In this document: positions 36,381 to 48,015 of the stretch, one piece after another | Numbering within the stretch: position 1 is the first letter of the stretch | Layout: each line of letters opens with the position of its first letter | NCBI RefSeq assembly: GCF_010015445.1 | Contig: NC_053119.1 | Location: 24,212,883 to 24,276,882 of the forward strand | Length of the DNA stretch: 64,000 nt | Direction: 5' to 3' | Source of the DNA: Perca fluviatilis | Taxonomy: Eukaryota; Chordata; Actinopteri; Perciformes; Percidae | Position numbers and translations under genes: made by a program | Notes under the pieces: model-generated | What the model was told of the DNA's origin: nothing | What the model saw: the letters and a program-made list of their open reading frames with translations, nothing else | Database searches by the model: none

Positions 36381-38863
36381 CTCAGACCTTCTGACAGACA
36401 CAGAGCCCCATTTGAAACACAGAGCCCCGTTTGAGACGTTTAGGGAAGTGGCTGTACGCTGCTCAACATCGGAGGTGGAAACCCAAATCTTATGGCAGAA
36501 ATGCACACAGCACAAACGCGACACAAAGCGGCGTCCGGTTTCATATTTGTCAGTCAACTTTTCAAAATACTGAAGCCCCGGCAAAATGTTTGATGCTGAA
36601 GGAGAGGGAGCTGAGCTCCGGCAGGGTGTGTTGTGGACCTGAGGAGGTGGAGCTGCGCACCGATGCGCTCCGGGCCAATTTAACCTCTACCTATAGCAGT
36701 TTTGTTTTTTTCTCTTTTTGTATTGCAATTGTGAGCCGGTGGGAGGCACATCCAAGGCCATGCTGATCTGCCCTGAAGTCTGAGCTTCCCACTATAGCAT
36801 CCGTGAAACACATCTTACACAACAGCTGTCAACCACATACAGAGCAGCTTGTCTTGCTTGTTTAAAAATTAGACTGTAATTTACTACCAATTTACCATGC
36901 AATACACACGCAATATGTAGTGTACATACAGACTCCACACAAGAGAAGTCTCTCACAGGCTGTCAGTCTGGAGGGTTAAGTACCTAAGGTATTATTAGAC
37001 AAAGCGACAGCACTTTTAAGGAATGTGTTTATTAATCTGCATAAGACTTACTCTATGGAGATTCAAGGCTGCTCATATGGCCTCTAAATCTCTTGGCGCA
37101 ATGAGGGTGGGTGGTTGGAGGATCACAGATTTATTGATTGGCTGCTGTAGAGATGCACCTTCCCATATCCATATAAGCTGTTATATCACTGAGAGCCATT
37201 AATCACCCTGACAGAAACAAATTACAGCCAGGCATCCTTTACTTACAACTGAGAAAAAAAAAAAAAATTGAACGGATGGGGGTCTGAGGAGCGGACTATT
37301 TTATACGCTAACGTCCAAATAGTAATGTGCAGTGAGGACAGCCCCGCACAACGGGGCTTTACTTTCCTGTATCTCAAGTGGATTTATCAGCTCTTTCATT
37401 TCAGGGTGCTTCAAAACTAATCTGCCCCCCCTCCCTCCCCTCCCACTGCTGTCAGCTGTTTTGTTGATGAGATCAAAATAATTTATAAAAATAAAATTTG
37501 TGTTTTATTCTGGGAAAACATCCTGTAAACATTACTTTGCAACTTCTTTAAGACATGTATTTAGAAAAACTTTTGGGCATATTTATTCATGGGATCGTTC
37601 AGCAAAATCTTTGTCAGTATTGCTAAGCTGAAAACCACTAAACTTTTTCCCCTCTCTGTAGAACACACAACTGATGATTTGTGTAGTTTTGCCAGCAGCA
37701 CATGTGCTCTAGATTTGTGTTGCTTTCACATAAAAACTACATTGATTGTTATGTTGAACATTATATTGAATTTTTTCATTTGTTCAATTCAGTCTTTGGA
37801 CAATTAACCTTTTGTTTTGATGTCATGTCAGAGTCACTCTCTTGTTTATACTGCGGCTTGGTGATTTCTCAGAGAGATATGGATCATGGAATCTGTCTTG
37901 TGGGCATGTGAGAGCCTCCTCTGCCTTAGTCTTCAAGCCATTTTACTCACGTTTTGCAAATCTTACTTATTGAAGGGGCCCTATTTGCCATTCCTGATTT
38001 CAGCTCCAATCTTCGACTGAGCTCTGGAGATTCTGTCCAGTATGTGATTCTTCTATGCAGAGTAAACAGAGATTGGGCGATATATGTGAGGAATCGCCAA
38101 ATTGGTGTGAAATCAAAATATCTATGAACACGACTCCCCCTGGAGCCTTTCTGTGATCAATTATTTATGTACTGAAGAGAGCTAAGAAACTATATTTAAA
38201 GATTGACTTTCAGGATTTTTTTTAATCTTTAAAGGAAATATGTGTATTGAGTATTTATGTTATGTCAATGTCAAATGAGAGAAGCAACGTGGCTCAGCAA
38301 AGAGAAGGGAGAGTTCAAACGTAAAAGGAGAAAAGCCTCCGAGAGTTGTTGGGATGTGAGGTTAATGTGTTACCATGCTGACGGAGCATGTTGGATGTGT
38401 GTGGTCCAGCTCCCAAACTCATCTGTTGGACGCTGCTGTTGGACCACAATAATCTGAAGGGATCCTGGCATGGCACTGGTAGCCAATCAAGGATCTTTGT
38501 AACTCGATTAGAGCAACCTTGCAACCAATGGAAATGAATTAAAGAAAGTGCAGATGCAGCACTTCACCAGGTGTACATGCAATGGATACTAACACGCTGC
38601 ATAAGAAGATATAGAGCTTTTTTAGTTTAAGTTTAGACTTTCTGTTGGAATTTTTCTTTGAGGTTAACTACTTTCATGACAAAGATTTTATAGTCTTATA
38701 TGGCTTGACCACTCAACATGTCTGCCGGTCTAGATGTTTAGATGCGTAGAAAGTATATTAATTATAATGCAAAGGGATGAACGATTAATGATGATATGTT
38801 AAAATTAGATTTTAACCACAAAGCTGCAATTACACTCTGGTTGTGTGACACACGAGAGTAAAG
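36381..38863. other. Unique noncoding stretch
   Basis: A small direct repeat, ACAGAGCCCC(A/G)TTTGA, occurs near 36400 and 36420. The GC-richer part (36400-36770) carries open frames on both strands (92 and 111 codons) without recognisable domains. I see nothing else. Confidence 0.45.
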
Positions 38864-39360
38864 CTGTCTGCAGAGGAAGCAAGCCAAGCTGTTGCGCAGC
38901 GTCAGGTATTAACCTGCCTTGCTAACGTTGCTACCTCAGGGGGCAACGCTACTAACTTGTATCACCACTTAAAAAAAACACCACAAAGCCATGTACGAGA
39001 GTTGCATGGTTAAGATGCCGAACACCAGTGTCTCAAGTAAGCAAAATACCACCCGACAGGCTGACTGAAATGTTTGAAAGCGTAACTTCATATGAACGTG
39101 GAAATTACTCAAGCTGTAACATTTTATCGCAAAAGATATGATGCACCTCACAACGGTGACCAAGCCTGGGCTCACGGCTGTGATATAAGGATAAGCGGTA
39201 CAACATGCCCTCCCTCACATATTTTAGCCAGGTCACCTTACCGGTGCTACACAAAAAAATGTTAAGAGAGTCGCAGCAGAGCTGAAAACAAAGGAGTTTT
39301 TTGGCTTCTAAAACTGATGTGTTCAAGCCGTAGGATGGCTATGGCTGGCAGTGTCATATT
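38864..39360 (+). pseudogene. Decayed hAT transposase, N-terminal part
   Basis: Remnant of an Ac-like hAT transposase. A frame through about 38922-38980 reads CLANVATSGGNATNLYHHLK, the second half of a BED finger. At the A8 run (about 38970-38977) the frame shifts, and the finger ends with HHKAMYESCMVKMPNTS. After further decay come DRLTEMFESVTSYERG and, past stops, KDKRYNMPSLTYFSQVTLPV then LHKKMLRES, matching the family order of linker, PSR-type motif and the helix before the catalytic fold. Stops and frame changes show it is dead. The catalytic part is missing and no target duplication is seen. It is a different hAT lineage from the BED-finger remnants at 44.9, 48.0, 49.8 and 60.1 kb. Confidence 0.75.
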
Positions 39361-40054
39361 CATTGTGCACATATACATATTTAAAGACTGTCCAGGAAAG
39401 TTGACAGACGGTGTTTAAAAAGTGCATTTCTGCAATCTGCACTTAAGTTTGTGTGATGTGTTACTGACTTTCATATTAATGTTTACACCTGGCTTATTTG
39501 TCAATGCTTTATGTTGTCCTGGTAATTATTGCATGTTTACAAGGCTGGACATTCAACAATTCAGTCACTGTGATTTGAAGTAGTGCATAGATAAATAATA
39601 ATGTCATTCATATAAATTCTACAGGAAAGAACAGTTTATGTTTAATCTATCTAATATTGTGTTGGTCATACTATATAATGACTTCTTGTTTCTTTGTTGA
39701 ATAATACAGCACATAAAGAGCTCTTTAAATCCTGCTTTCACTGAACAACCTGTTCTGTGTTGTTAACTTAATCCATGGGCTCTTCCTCTTATTTCTCCCA
39801 TTTGTGTAAATTTTTAAAGCTAATGCTTTTTTAATTAATTTGTTTTTCTTTTGGTCGTTGGCAAAATAAGCGCTGGCATACTTTGCCCAGTCTTCTGAAA
39901 TGTCTCCCTTTGCTCTTACATAGGCCTGCAGGGTTTTATATGACAACATGAAGGACAATTTGTGTGTGCGTGCGTGTGATGTTTGTGTGTGTGTATATGC
40001 GTGTGTGAGATGTGTCCAAAAGAGACAATGACATTCATTTTTGGCTCTAGAAAT
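39361..40054. other. Unique noncoding stretch
   Basis: Contains an interrupted TG-rich tract at about 39960-40008. A 152-codon minus-strand frame (39725-40183) crosses this tract and runs into the next element; no domain was recognised. Confidence 0.5.
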
Positions 40055-41595
40055 TAGAGATGCACTGGTGACCGGAATTGGCCGATTTTCACTTGATCGG
40101 CCATGACTGGCGACCGGCCGGCCAGTCTGACATATGCCGATTTTATGCCGGTCAAATGCACTCGCGTGCTGCATGATTAACATCGCGCAGCATCACACGT
40201 GCACACGCAGGGTTTCCGCTATATGCATGTAGCAGCGGCTCACTGCGCACCACCGTTTATAAAATGTCATAAAGTCGTAATTATACACGGCTCTGCAGAG
40301 CAGTCTGCTCTACTGATCTCGGGCAGCCGCTCTCTCTCTCCCCTCTGAGGCTGAACAACTGGAACATAAAAACCGCACTCACGCGGGTCCCGTGAAATGT
40401 GACAGCTACAGTTTATTGGAAAATAGCATTGGGCACACTGACTTTGATGAATTTACTGTTTATCAGACCCCAGATGAGACAAGAAGCTAATGTCAGCGAA
40501 CGCTGCGGTGACGGTCCCTCTGCTTCTGACTCCCCGCTGCAGGAGACGCTGTATTCCTCTGACACGATGTATTAACGATACTGTTTAAAACGCTTTCCAG
40601 GTTAGTGAAAAACGTAGTATTCTTCCCTTAGCGTTTAGTTTAGTTGCTAAACTGTGTGTAAAATGAGCGGTGACGTTAAATCACCTGTTTCTAACTAACG
40701 TTAGCAGATAAGCCCGTTGATATTGTTCAATGACAAATAAAGCAAACTTGCTAAAAAAGGAACTACGCGCTGTTTTCAGGTAACGTTACTGTTGACGTTT
40801 AAACAGGCGTGTGTGTGTTTTGAGAAATATCTTTATACTGCAAGGCTATATTTATTTTATTTTTGTTATTTATATATTATTTTATTGCCATTACCTGTTT
40901 TCCCTGTTTTCATACTTACAGAAGTTATCACTTTTTTATACTTTTATATATATTGGATGTGAAAAGAAGGAAATGGTTCTTCCATAACATTGTGTGAATT
41001 TCCCACACCAGGAGTAATTTATATAGTTCTATTTTATAGCGATCGATTATCTGTTCAAAAAATTTCACACAGTTTGCACAGTTCTGTGTAAAATGTTCTA
41101 TTAAAGAAAAGATAGAAAATAAATATTTGTGTGTGCTGTAAAGTGGTTCGAAAAAATGAAATCGGAATCGGCTAAAATCGGTATTGGGAGAGCAAACTAG
41201 GGCTGTGCAATTAATCGAAATTTAATCGTGACTATGATTTTCGCTCCCAATGATCACAATAACAGAATAATCGAGAAAAACAATTATTTAGCTCATTAGT
41301 TTTACAAGTAAACTCTTATTTTCTCTTGTGTTCTGAATGAAAAAATAAAGTTTCAATAGGAAAATTATTAAGGCAAAGTTCACAGTTGTATGTATTTTTT
41401 TACTGTTGATTTAACTTTTTCCACTGTTTTTTAAGTTCAATAATTGCAACATCTTTCCAGAAGTCAACGAGTAATCGTATTAAATGATCGTAATTTCAAT
41501 ATTGACTGAAATAATCGTGATTATATTTTTTCCCATAATCGAGCAGCCCTAGAGCAAACTCAATGAAAAATCGGAATCAGCCTTTTTTTAAATTT
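40055..41595. mobile_element. Partial hAT-type element, non-coding
   Basis: The left end TAGAGATGCACTGGTGACCG is followed by repeated GGCCGAT/ATCGGCC words. Near 41150-41190 and 41566-41582 are AATCGGAATCGGC, AAATCGGTATTGGG and AAATCGGAATCAGCC, as expected close to the other end of such elements. The final inverted end is missing, so no duplication can be defined. The interior has GC-rich, CpG-containing segments (40140-40570) and no transposase frame. The 354-bp MITE at 41198-41551 has inserted into its right part. Confidence 0.6.
41190..41559. mobile_element. hAT MITE, 354 bp, perfect 8-bp duplication
   Basis: The body at 41198-41551 is flanked by GAGCAAAC at 41190-41197 and 41552-41559, a perfect 8-bp duplication. 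The left end is TAGGGCTGTGCAATTAATCG and the right end, reversed, is TAGGGCTGCTCGATTATGGG. AATCG/CGATT words recur near both ends. It has no coding capacity and is younger than the element it interrupts. Confidence 0.92.
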
Positions 41596-41710
41596 ATTTT
41601 TTAAATTTTCCTTCACAGTAGCGATGGATACTCTATTTTTTCATAACATAGCCTACCTGTACTACATGTACTCTACCACCTTGTGTGTCCCAGCATGTTA
41701 CACACACACA

Positions 41711-41713
<3 letters not shown>

Positions 41714-41752
<39 letters not shown>
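41714..41752. repeat. (TA)n microsatellite
   Basis: About 19 TA units. Confidence 0.95.
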
Positions 41753-41754
<2 letters not shown>

Positions 41755-41756
41755 GT

Positions 41757-42060
41757 CGCTGGACGCACCGGAGGACCGAGACACAAAGCATGCCTCTCTG
41801 ACCGGTGCTGGGCGGTTAGCGGTTAAACTGAGTGGAGGACAAAGCTCAAGCTAACAGGCTAACGGCTTATTAGCTAGCCAAACACCGAGCGGTAACCTCT
41901 GCAAAGATTGGATCTGTGAGCGCATTAATCTGCTCGGTGTGCGTCTTATAACAAACCGAGCGAGCAGCTGCCGGACTCTAACATCTGTTGATCCGTGCAG
42001 GACTTCACTGTGAGCGACTGTTTAGAGACGATGTGACCGGCAGGTAACGTTTAAGGTTAT
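41757..42060 (+). other. CpG-containing GC-richer segment
   Basis: This segment is clearly richer in CG dinucleotides than its surroundings. It contains a 33-codon frame from ATG 41753 (MSLDAPEDRDTKHASL...) and a donor-like CAG|GTAACG at about 42040-42048. It could be the leader of an old transposon, since similar GC-rich leaders sit inside the hAT-type elements nearby, or a small promoter-like region. No downstream coding exon was found. Confidence 0.3.
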
Positions 42061-42348
42061 CTGCTACTGTAGCAAGTAAACGCTGAACTGAGCTGTGTGT
42101 TTTCAGTGTTAAACACTGCTGCAGGTATTCATGCACGACTGATGACTAATTATAGTTCTCCTCAAACCTTTTATTTGTGTATTTATTTAATTTGTATTAT
42201 TTCTACCCCAAGCTCATAAAATAAATTTGGATCGCACATAAATTGACAGGGTCGGTCGGAAACCGGAACCAAACAAAACCAATCTTTTATGCCTGATAAT
42301 CATTGTAAAGCTTGTAAACATCAGCATGTATTGTCTTTGTGAGCATGT
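42061..42348. other. Noncoding stretch
   Basis: Nothing recognised. Confidence 0.4.
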
Positions 42349-42431
42349 TAGCATGCTGATGTTAGCATTTAGCTCAAAGCATCACGGTGTCCAAGTGCAG
42401 CCTCATGGAGCCGCCACCGTAGCTGTAGACC
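42349..42431 (+). repeat. Dispersed repeat, plus-strand copy
   Basis: TTAGCATTTAGCTCAAAG, then GTGCAGCCTCA, GGAGCCGC and GCTGTAGACCC match the minus-strand copy at 14413-14480. This copy has a central segment of about 15 bases absent from the other. Confidence 0.7.
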
Positions 42432-44404
42432 CTTAGATACATTCAGCTGTCAGAGGACTATGTTCAATTCAGTATGTCTCGGTTACTAGTCTTTAGTAAA
42501 TACGTTCAAGGAAACCTTGTATATTATGCATGTTAAAAATGGATATGAAGCATTTACAGTTTTCAAATTTTTAAACTCTTCCGTATTGGCATAACAATCT
42601 AGTATCTGTCAGGATCTAGGCAACATCAGAATATTATTTCCTGCTTTATTTTGCCAAGCAAACCTGTATACTTTTAATTTTATATATGAGAGGGCAATAA
42701 TGGGTGTATGCTGTAAACTAATATTCTTTAAATGCCCACAGCACTTCCAGATTCATTAATTCATGCATTTCAGTGTCTTTTATATTTTTCATTAATGTGA
42801 AAAATTATAGGTTATATACATTTCATGAATCTAATACCCTGGCATACATTATTATTAGATTTACATTTAATTAATCCATGAGGGCATTTATAAACACAAT
42901 TAGAGACATTATCCCTGATTAGGGGCCAGCTGACTCACCAGAAAGCTACTGGCCTTAAAATATGGCACATTTGTCCACAAGGACATTGACATCCATTACA
43001 GAAAATTATGAGCCAGTAGGGAGTCTGGTTTTTGAAGGACGCTAGCTCCTGGCTCCTTGTTTCCTCCACATAAGACCCCACATTTGCATTTCTATCCCAT
43101 TTAAATAATTGCATTTCCTTACACTCACAGTGAAGTTTGTTTTTATTTGATAGCTTTAGATTAGCCTCATTTAAAAGATAATTATTCCCTTTGGTTAGGT
43201 ATCTCATTTGGGCTCTCTGCTGTGATAAGATTTGTTTAAGGGCCTTTTTCTGTGACCCTAATGTACAGCTCTTTCATCCTCCATTTCCATCTCCGGCAGA
43301 AAGAGAGAGAGAGAGAGACGAGACTGAGAACAATGAAGAAAGTAAGAAAACAAAAAAAAGCTAGGCAGAGGTGGTGTCAGCAGAGACACAGCACTGACAC
43401 TCCAAGGAAAGAGTGAATAATTGAAACGAAATAGAAAAGAAAAGTGTCTGTTTTTGATGGTTGGGCTGTCAGCATACAGTGAAGTAGGGACATGATGCCA
43501 AGCAACTTTACAAGCTGTTGAGGGGTCCCTCTTCAATGAGATGGTAATAACCAGTTCTAAGCCCTGCTCGCAGACGCTACGTGAGAAAGATAGTTTAGAG
43601 GAGAATGTCTTTTGTTCCTGGGGCTTTATTAAACTACACAAGGCTCTGTCACCATGATGTGCCTGTGATTAAAGGAGTTGCAACACGAGCACCTCAACTT
43701 CTGACAGTTTCTTACAGCTAACCAGGGAGAGGTCTAGCTGGTATTTGTTTGCAGCTCAGTACAGTATGTGCTGTGTACAGTGTATTTACAGTGGTGCTGT
43801 AACATTCCTGAGTACTGAGTCGAAAAGCACTTCGGTAAACAGCATAGGGGTTTCAGGGTGTTGGCAGCAACAGTAAACATACAGAATAGCCACATAGTCA
43901 AGTTCAAAGGTGATTGTATGGTCATTTTATGTTGTTAAATGAGCAACACATTTTATTTTGATATAACTAAATCTAATAAGGTCTTTAGCTTTTGTGCAAG
44001 GTGTTCCGTGTTAGTTTTAAAATATATGTGCTATTTACAAATATTTCTATAACATAGAAATGTACTTTGATCCCAATTATAGACTAAAAGCAGCAGGATA
44101 ATTTCCAGTATGAGGTCTTGTAAGAGTCAAAAATTTACTTTTAGATCATCAAAGGGAGCTATTTGAGATGCAGCAGAATGCATACAAGATAGTGATGGCG
44201 ACATAATGGATATTCAACTGCTTTTCTGTGCTGGAAACATTACTTTACAATATAAGGTGATCAGACCTATTGTGATCATTGGTAACCATTTACAGATTAA
44301 AAAAAGGACCCCCAGGTATTTGGGCATGTAGTGAGTGTAGTTAAGATAGGACCAAGGAGTAGCATTATTAAAGTTGGAGTGACTCACCCATTGTAGCTTT
44401 GAAA
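42432..44404. other. Unique noncoding stretch
   Basis: No gene recognised. The AT-rich part 42640-42960 is non-repetitive and contains several ATTAAT/TTAAT words. A short (GA)n lies at 43301-43317. A 127-codon minus-strand frame at 43258-43641 has a hydrophobic, Ser-rich composition but no domain and no supporting splice context. Confidence 0.5.
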
Positions 44405-44493
44405 TAGGGATGCAACGATTATACATTATGTTGGTATGATTATAGACTGAAAAATAATCACGTTTTCACGATTGTTATGCATTAATTAATTAT

Positions 44494-44764
44494 TTAATTA
44501 CTCTGGCACCACCTACAGCTGTAGTGTGATTTGCAAAAATCCACAGCTCCCTGTTCAGATGCCCCAATCATGACCGGGGGGGGTTTCTAACTGTGTGTCA
44601 ATCACTGCTTCATGCATTCATTCTCCCTTGTTGGGGGAGGGGCTTAGGAGAATGTTTTGGGCTTTAGCAGAAAGGGGGGGGGGGGGAGGGACTGAGAAGT
44701 TGTTGATGTTCAAATTTTTGGGCTAAATCCTGGAACTTCCCAATCCTACCTATAGCCCCTTTAA
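44494..44764. mobile_element. Candidate TTAA-target insert, non-coding
   Basis: Begins after TTAA (44494-44497) with TTACTCTGGCACCACCTACA and ends CTATAGCCCCT before TTAA (44761-44764). The right end reversed (AGGGGCTATAGGTAGG) resembles a fish TTAA-element terminus by memory. The left end does not match it, so the element may be truncated or the boundaries wrong. It includes G-runs at 44576-44583 and 44677-44689. Confidence 0.4.
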
Positions 44765-44871
44765 CGTTACCAACGTTGTATCGCTCACGGTGTTTCCGCA
44801 CGGAGGATTATTACTGTCGCACACCGGGCTGACGCTGCTGGCGACACATGCCATGAAGACCGATTTACAAA

Positions 44872-45063
44872 ATGAAGAAAGAGCGTAAGGGGCTAAGAGA
44901 AGAGACAGGCTGGAGAGAACGACAGAAAGTGTCCAAAGTTTGGAATCAGTTCAAACGTAAATAAAACGAAAACTCTGTACAGTGTGTCTACTGCGAAATC
45001 AAACTAGCTTACCACAATAATAGCACAACGTCAGTGCTTTAGCATCTCAACAGAAAACATTGA
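44872..45063 (+). pseudogene. BED zinc-finger remnant of a hAT transposase (copy A)
   Basis: One frame of 64 codons reads a basic N-terminus (MKKERKGLREETGW), then KVSKVWNQFKRK, a TAA stop at codon 31, then SVQCVYCEIKLAYHNNSTTS, a TAG stop, and HLNRKH. The VWNQF motif, the CVYC pair and the final HLNRKH give the standard BED finger order C-x2-C and H-x4-H. This DNA-binding domain normally sits at the N-terminus of hAT transposases; everything after it is missing. The first stop is at the homologous codon in copy B at 60062-60262, so it predates the spread of this derivative. The second stop is private to this copy. Confidence 0.8.
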
Positions 45064-45540
45064 GTCTAACTTAATCCTCCATTCCATGAAGCGGACCCAA
45101 CTAAAGTAATTCACAGAGTCGTATGGACGATGAAACTACACCAAACACAACAACTACCAAAAACAAAGACAAGAAAATACGTAGTGGTGACCACAATTTG
45201 ATCTAAAGAGCCGAAAAACAGCTTGATTGTTGCGCACCATTTTCTCTCTCTCTTCACGGAGAAACAGCTGATCAACGATCTACTAACATAAGTGTAACGG
45301 AGCTGTGGAGCATTGTAATCAAATATATAAATGAAAATAGGTTGAGTATATCTAATATTTACAGATCAGTCTCAGGTTGAAACTTGTAGTTCTGAAAATT
45401 AAGTTGCACAACTTAAGATAATGTTTATGTACGTTTAATGAATGCCTTAGTTTGAGGTTGTTATTGCATTTCAGAAAATGTTTTCTTTAAAAAGAATGTA
45501 ATATGGCAATTAAATGCATTTAATATGTTTAATATGCAAA

Positions 45541-46407
45541 CATTTATGTTGTCAAGGAGGTTTAATAAGAACTGCACGCACTGCTACGCATAACCTGTAG
45601 TCAGTAAACACCCGGTGTAGCGAGCCTTTACGATAAATTAACCGTGATGTTTTAATACTCAGGTTTTCCTCACGAACGCACAAACCAGACAGAATGAAGA
45701 AAAGGAATAAATAAAAGTCTGCTGCCTCTCTAAAACAGTAGTAGTGAAGTAGTAGTAGTAAATTGTGCATCTGCCCTATTTCTGATACCATGGCGGCAGA
45801 GATTTTGCCGTGGCGGGCCGCCATTGCCAAATCAAGATAGAGGAAACGCTGTCACGTCACGTTGTGGTTTGCTGTTGGTGGTTAGAGTAGAGGAAGAACT
45901 GCTACCTCCAGATAGCCATAATAATGTTTGCATGACTAGTAGTAACAGAGGTCATTTGGAGTTTAGGAATTCAGGAGTGCCTAGTCGGCTGAAGGGAAGG
46001 AAGAAGTTCTCTCAGCATAGCACCACATTAACCTTACATCCTTCAAACATTAACATCTACCTATAATGTTCTCCCTTTCTTCAAGACCCTTTTAAGCAAT
46101 TTAGCCTTTTAATCATCGACATTGCTGTACAAAATGATGAATCCCCACGGGCAGATCAAGCTGAGCAAGAGAACATATTCTCTGCAGTTTTAAAACAAAT
46201 GATGGAGAGTGTTTGAATCTGTCCTATTATTAGTACTAATTTAGGTCATTATAACAGATTGCTGTTGTCCACAGGTTACACCTTTGTGTTCACATAAGTA
46301 CATCATAACATCACACTCTAGCTGACAGTAATTACCTCAAAGTGTACACAAGCCAGACCTTCATTTTGGCCCACTTTCTTACTATTCTGTGAAAATTGAT
46401 TTTTTTT

Positions 46408-46408
<1 letters not shown>
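45541..46408. other. Unique noncoding stretch
   Basis: A short (TAG)n run lies near 45738-45760. Nothing else recognised. Confidence 0.5.
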
Positions 46409-46470
<62 letters not shown>

Positions 46471-46471
46471 C
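46409..46471. repeat. (CTAT)n microsatellite
   Basis: About 15 units after a T9 run, immediately upstream of the hAT element that follows. Confidence 0.95.
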
Positions 46472-46816
46472 ATAAATTGTCTTCTATTACATTAATTAAT
46501 TAACGCTGACAATTATTTTATCGCGCATTAACGCAGTTTTTATTATTTCTTTTATTATTGTATAAGTCTGTTGCTCACAGGCTTTTATTTTGTAAAAATC
46601 TGTGCTTACTGCTGCTGCGCTTACAGGAAATGTTATGGCTCCGTAGCAGACATTTTTGTAAAAATAGGCTAATGATTGTGTCATAACCAAGTGACTTACT
46701 GTCGCATAGTAGAGGGATTACCGTACAGTACAGGAGAAGCTCGCAGGCAGTTTTGACTTACGTTAGATGTGTGTGGTTTAATTACTAATGTTAACTACCA
46801 TGTTAGTGATCAATAA

Positions 46817-47740
46817 TTACCGGGGATTTCCACTGGATGCGTAACAGCTGCGGACCGGCTCCGCTGCGTGTGTGCTGCGTGCTCCGCCGTCCGTCAATAC
46901 CCACCGGGTCCGGATTTGTTGCGGAACGGCTGTGGCCGTGACTGACAGCTGTAGTCACGAGGACCCACAAGTTCTCGCGAATTCAGGTAGAATAGAACCA
47001 CAAAACCAACAACAGTTAGTTTTCATCCAGAGGATGGAGCTCTGTGCTCAGTTTTTATGCTCCACATATCTGGAACAAACTCCCAGAAACATGCAGGTCC
47101 GCTGCAACTCTCAGTTCTTTTAAATCTAAGCTAAAGACCTATCTTTTTGATGTTGCTTTTCCTTAAATAATCTATTTTATTAACTTTAATTTCTTATACT
47201 GCACTGTAACTTTTATTCTTATACTGCACTATCAATTTTATTCTTGTTTTAATTTGTTTATTAATGTTTTAAAATTGTTTAAAATTGTTTTCTAACTGCT
47301 CTTTAATGTTTTATGTAAAGCACTTTGAATTGCCCTGTTGCTGAAATGTGCTATACAAATAAAGCTGCCTTGCCTTGCCTTGCCTTGCCTTGCCTGTGTT
47401 TTCAAGGTGTAGTGCAGGGAAATATGATCCGCCGTGAGCACGGTGTATTTTATTTTGAAAATTAACCGGATATTTATTTTGTTTCTGTGCTCGACTTCCT
47501 GTCCCGCACTATCTGCCGTGTGCTGAATTGCTGCGGAGCTCTCCGTCGTCCGTCAAAAATAGAAGCTCTGCGTATCTGCTGCAGAGGGCTGCGGACTGAC
47601 GGAACTGTGACGGAGTCAGGACGCAGACATTCCGCAGTCAGTGGAAATACACAGATTGACTTTAATGGAAACCTAATGACTCCGTCGACGTTCCGCAGAA
47701 GTTCCGCAGACGTTCCGCATCTTGTGGAAATTGCCGGTTA
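46817..47740. mobile_element. Harbinger-like element with a LINE insert, copy 1
   Basis: The body at 46820-47737 is flanked by TTA (46817-46819 and 47738-47740), matching the TWA target of PIF/Harbinger. The left end CCGGGGATTTCCACTGGATG and the reversed right end CCGGCAATTTCCACAAGATG are inverted repeats that continue with GCGTAACAGCTGCGG and GCGGAACGTCTGCGG. A LINE 3' end lies at about 46990-47395. The segments either side of it match the copy at 50929-51294. The distal part (47530-47720) has several CCGCAGA/TTCCGCA words. It has no coding capacity. The superfamily is inferred from the 3-bp duplication. Confidence 0.75.
46990..47395 (+). mobile_element. LINE 3' end (L2/CR1-like clade) with (TTGCC)n tail
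   Basis: This is a 5'-truncated non-LTR retrotransposon. The frame from 47035 encodes the extreme C-terminus of an ORF2-type protein, SVLSFYAPHIWNKLPETCRS then LSSFKSKLKTYLFD, with stop at 47146. The LWNxLP and FKxxLKTxLF motifs are typical of this position in L2/CR1/Rex-type LINEs. An upstream piece (NQQQLVFIQR) is in another frame, so there is at least one frameshift. The 3' untranslated region has GCACTTTGAATTGCC and GTGCTATACAAATAAAGC, and ends with five to six TTGCC units at 47366-47395, the simple-repeat tail used by this type of LINE. Confidence 0.85.
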
Positions 47741-48015
47741 GCCTGTGTCCATATTATCTCCTTACATATACCTACGCTCTCCATCTCTGTAAGATTGGGA
47801 ATGATTGAGATTTCTCTTGGCACAGCTACCAGAAGACTTACAACTTTCAGACAGGTTGTTCATGTCACATTTACGTTGTCTCTGTCAGTTGGAGGCTACG
47901 CAGTAAAGCTAGTGATCACCGGAAAAGTGCTTCTAATAGCTTTCACTGGTTTCCGTCCAGAGCAACGGGCTCTGTTGGTCCATTTTATATATGTCAATGA
48001 AACAAACCAACAATC

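Larger units (their letters stand above)
44405..45540 (+). mobile_element. hAT element copy with BED-finger remnant (copy A)
   Basis: The left end is TAGGGATGCAACGATTATAC at 44405. From about 44868 it is near-identical to copy B at 60057-60952 through the BED-finger frame, an AACTACCAAAAACAAAGACA stretch, and AT-rich 3' sequence. It loses similarity after about 45530, before the right terminus, so it is 3' truncated. The catalytic domain has been removed by internal deletion. A probable TTAA-target fragment (44498-44760) interrupts its 5' part. Confidence 0.75.

Noticed and set aside
39725..40183. Minus-strand open frame of 152 codons
   Set aside because: It crosses a TG-rich tract and runs into the left end of a hAT-type element. 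The His/Thr run is coded by the repeat.
43258..43641. Minus-strand open frame of 127 codons, Ser/Leu/Phe-rich
   Set aside because: The composition follows the local GA-rich plus strand. There is no domain and no flanking exon signal.
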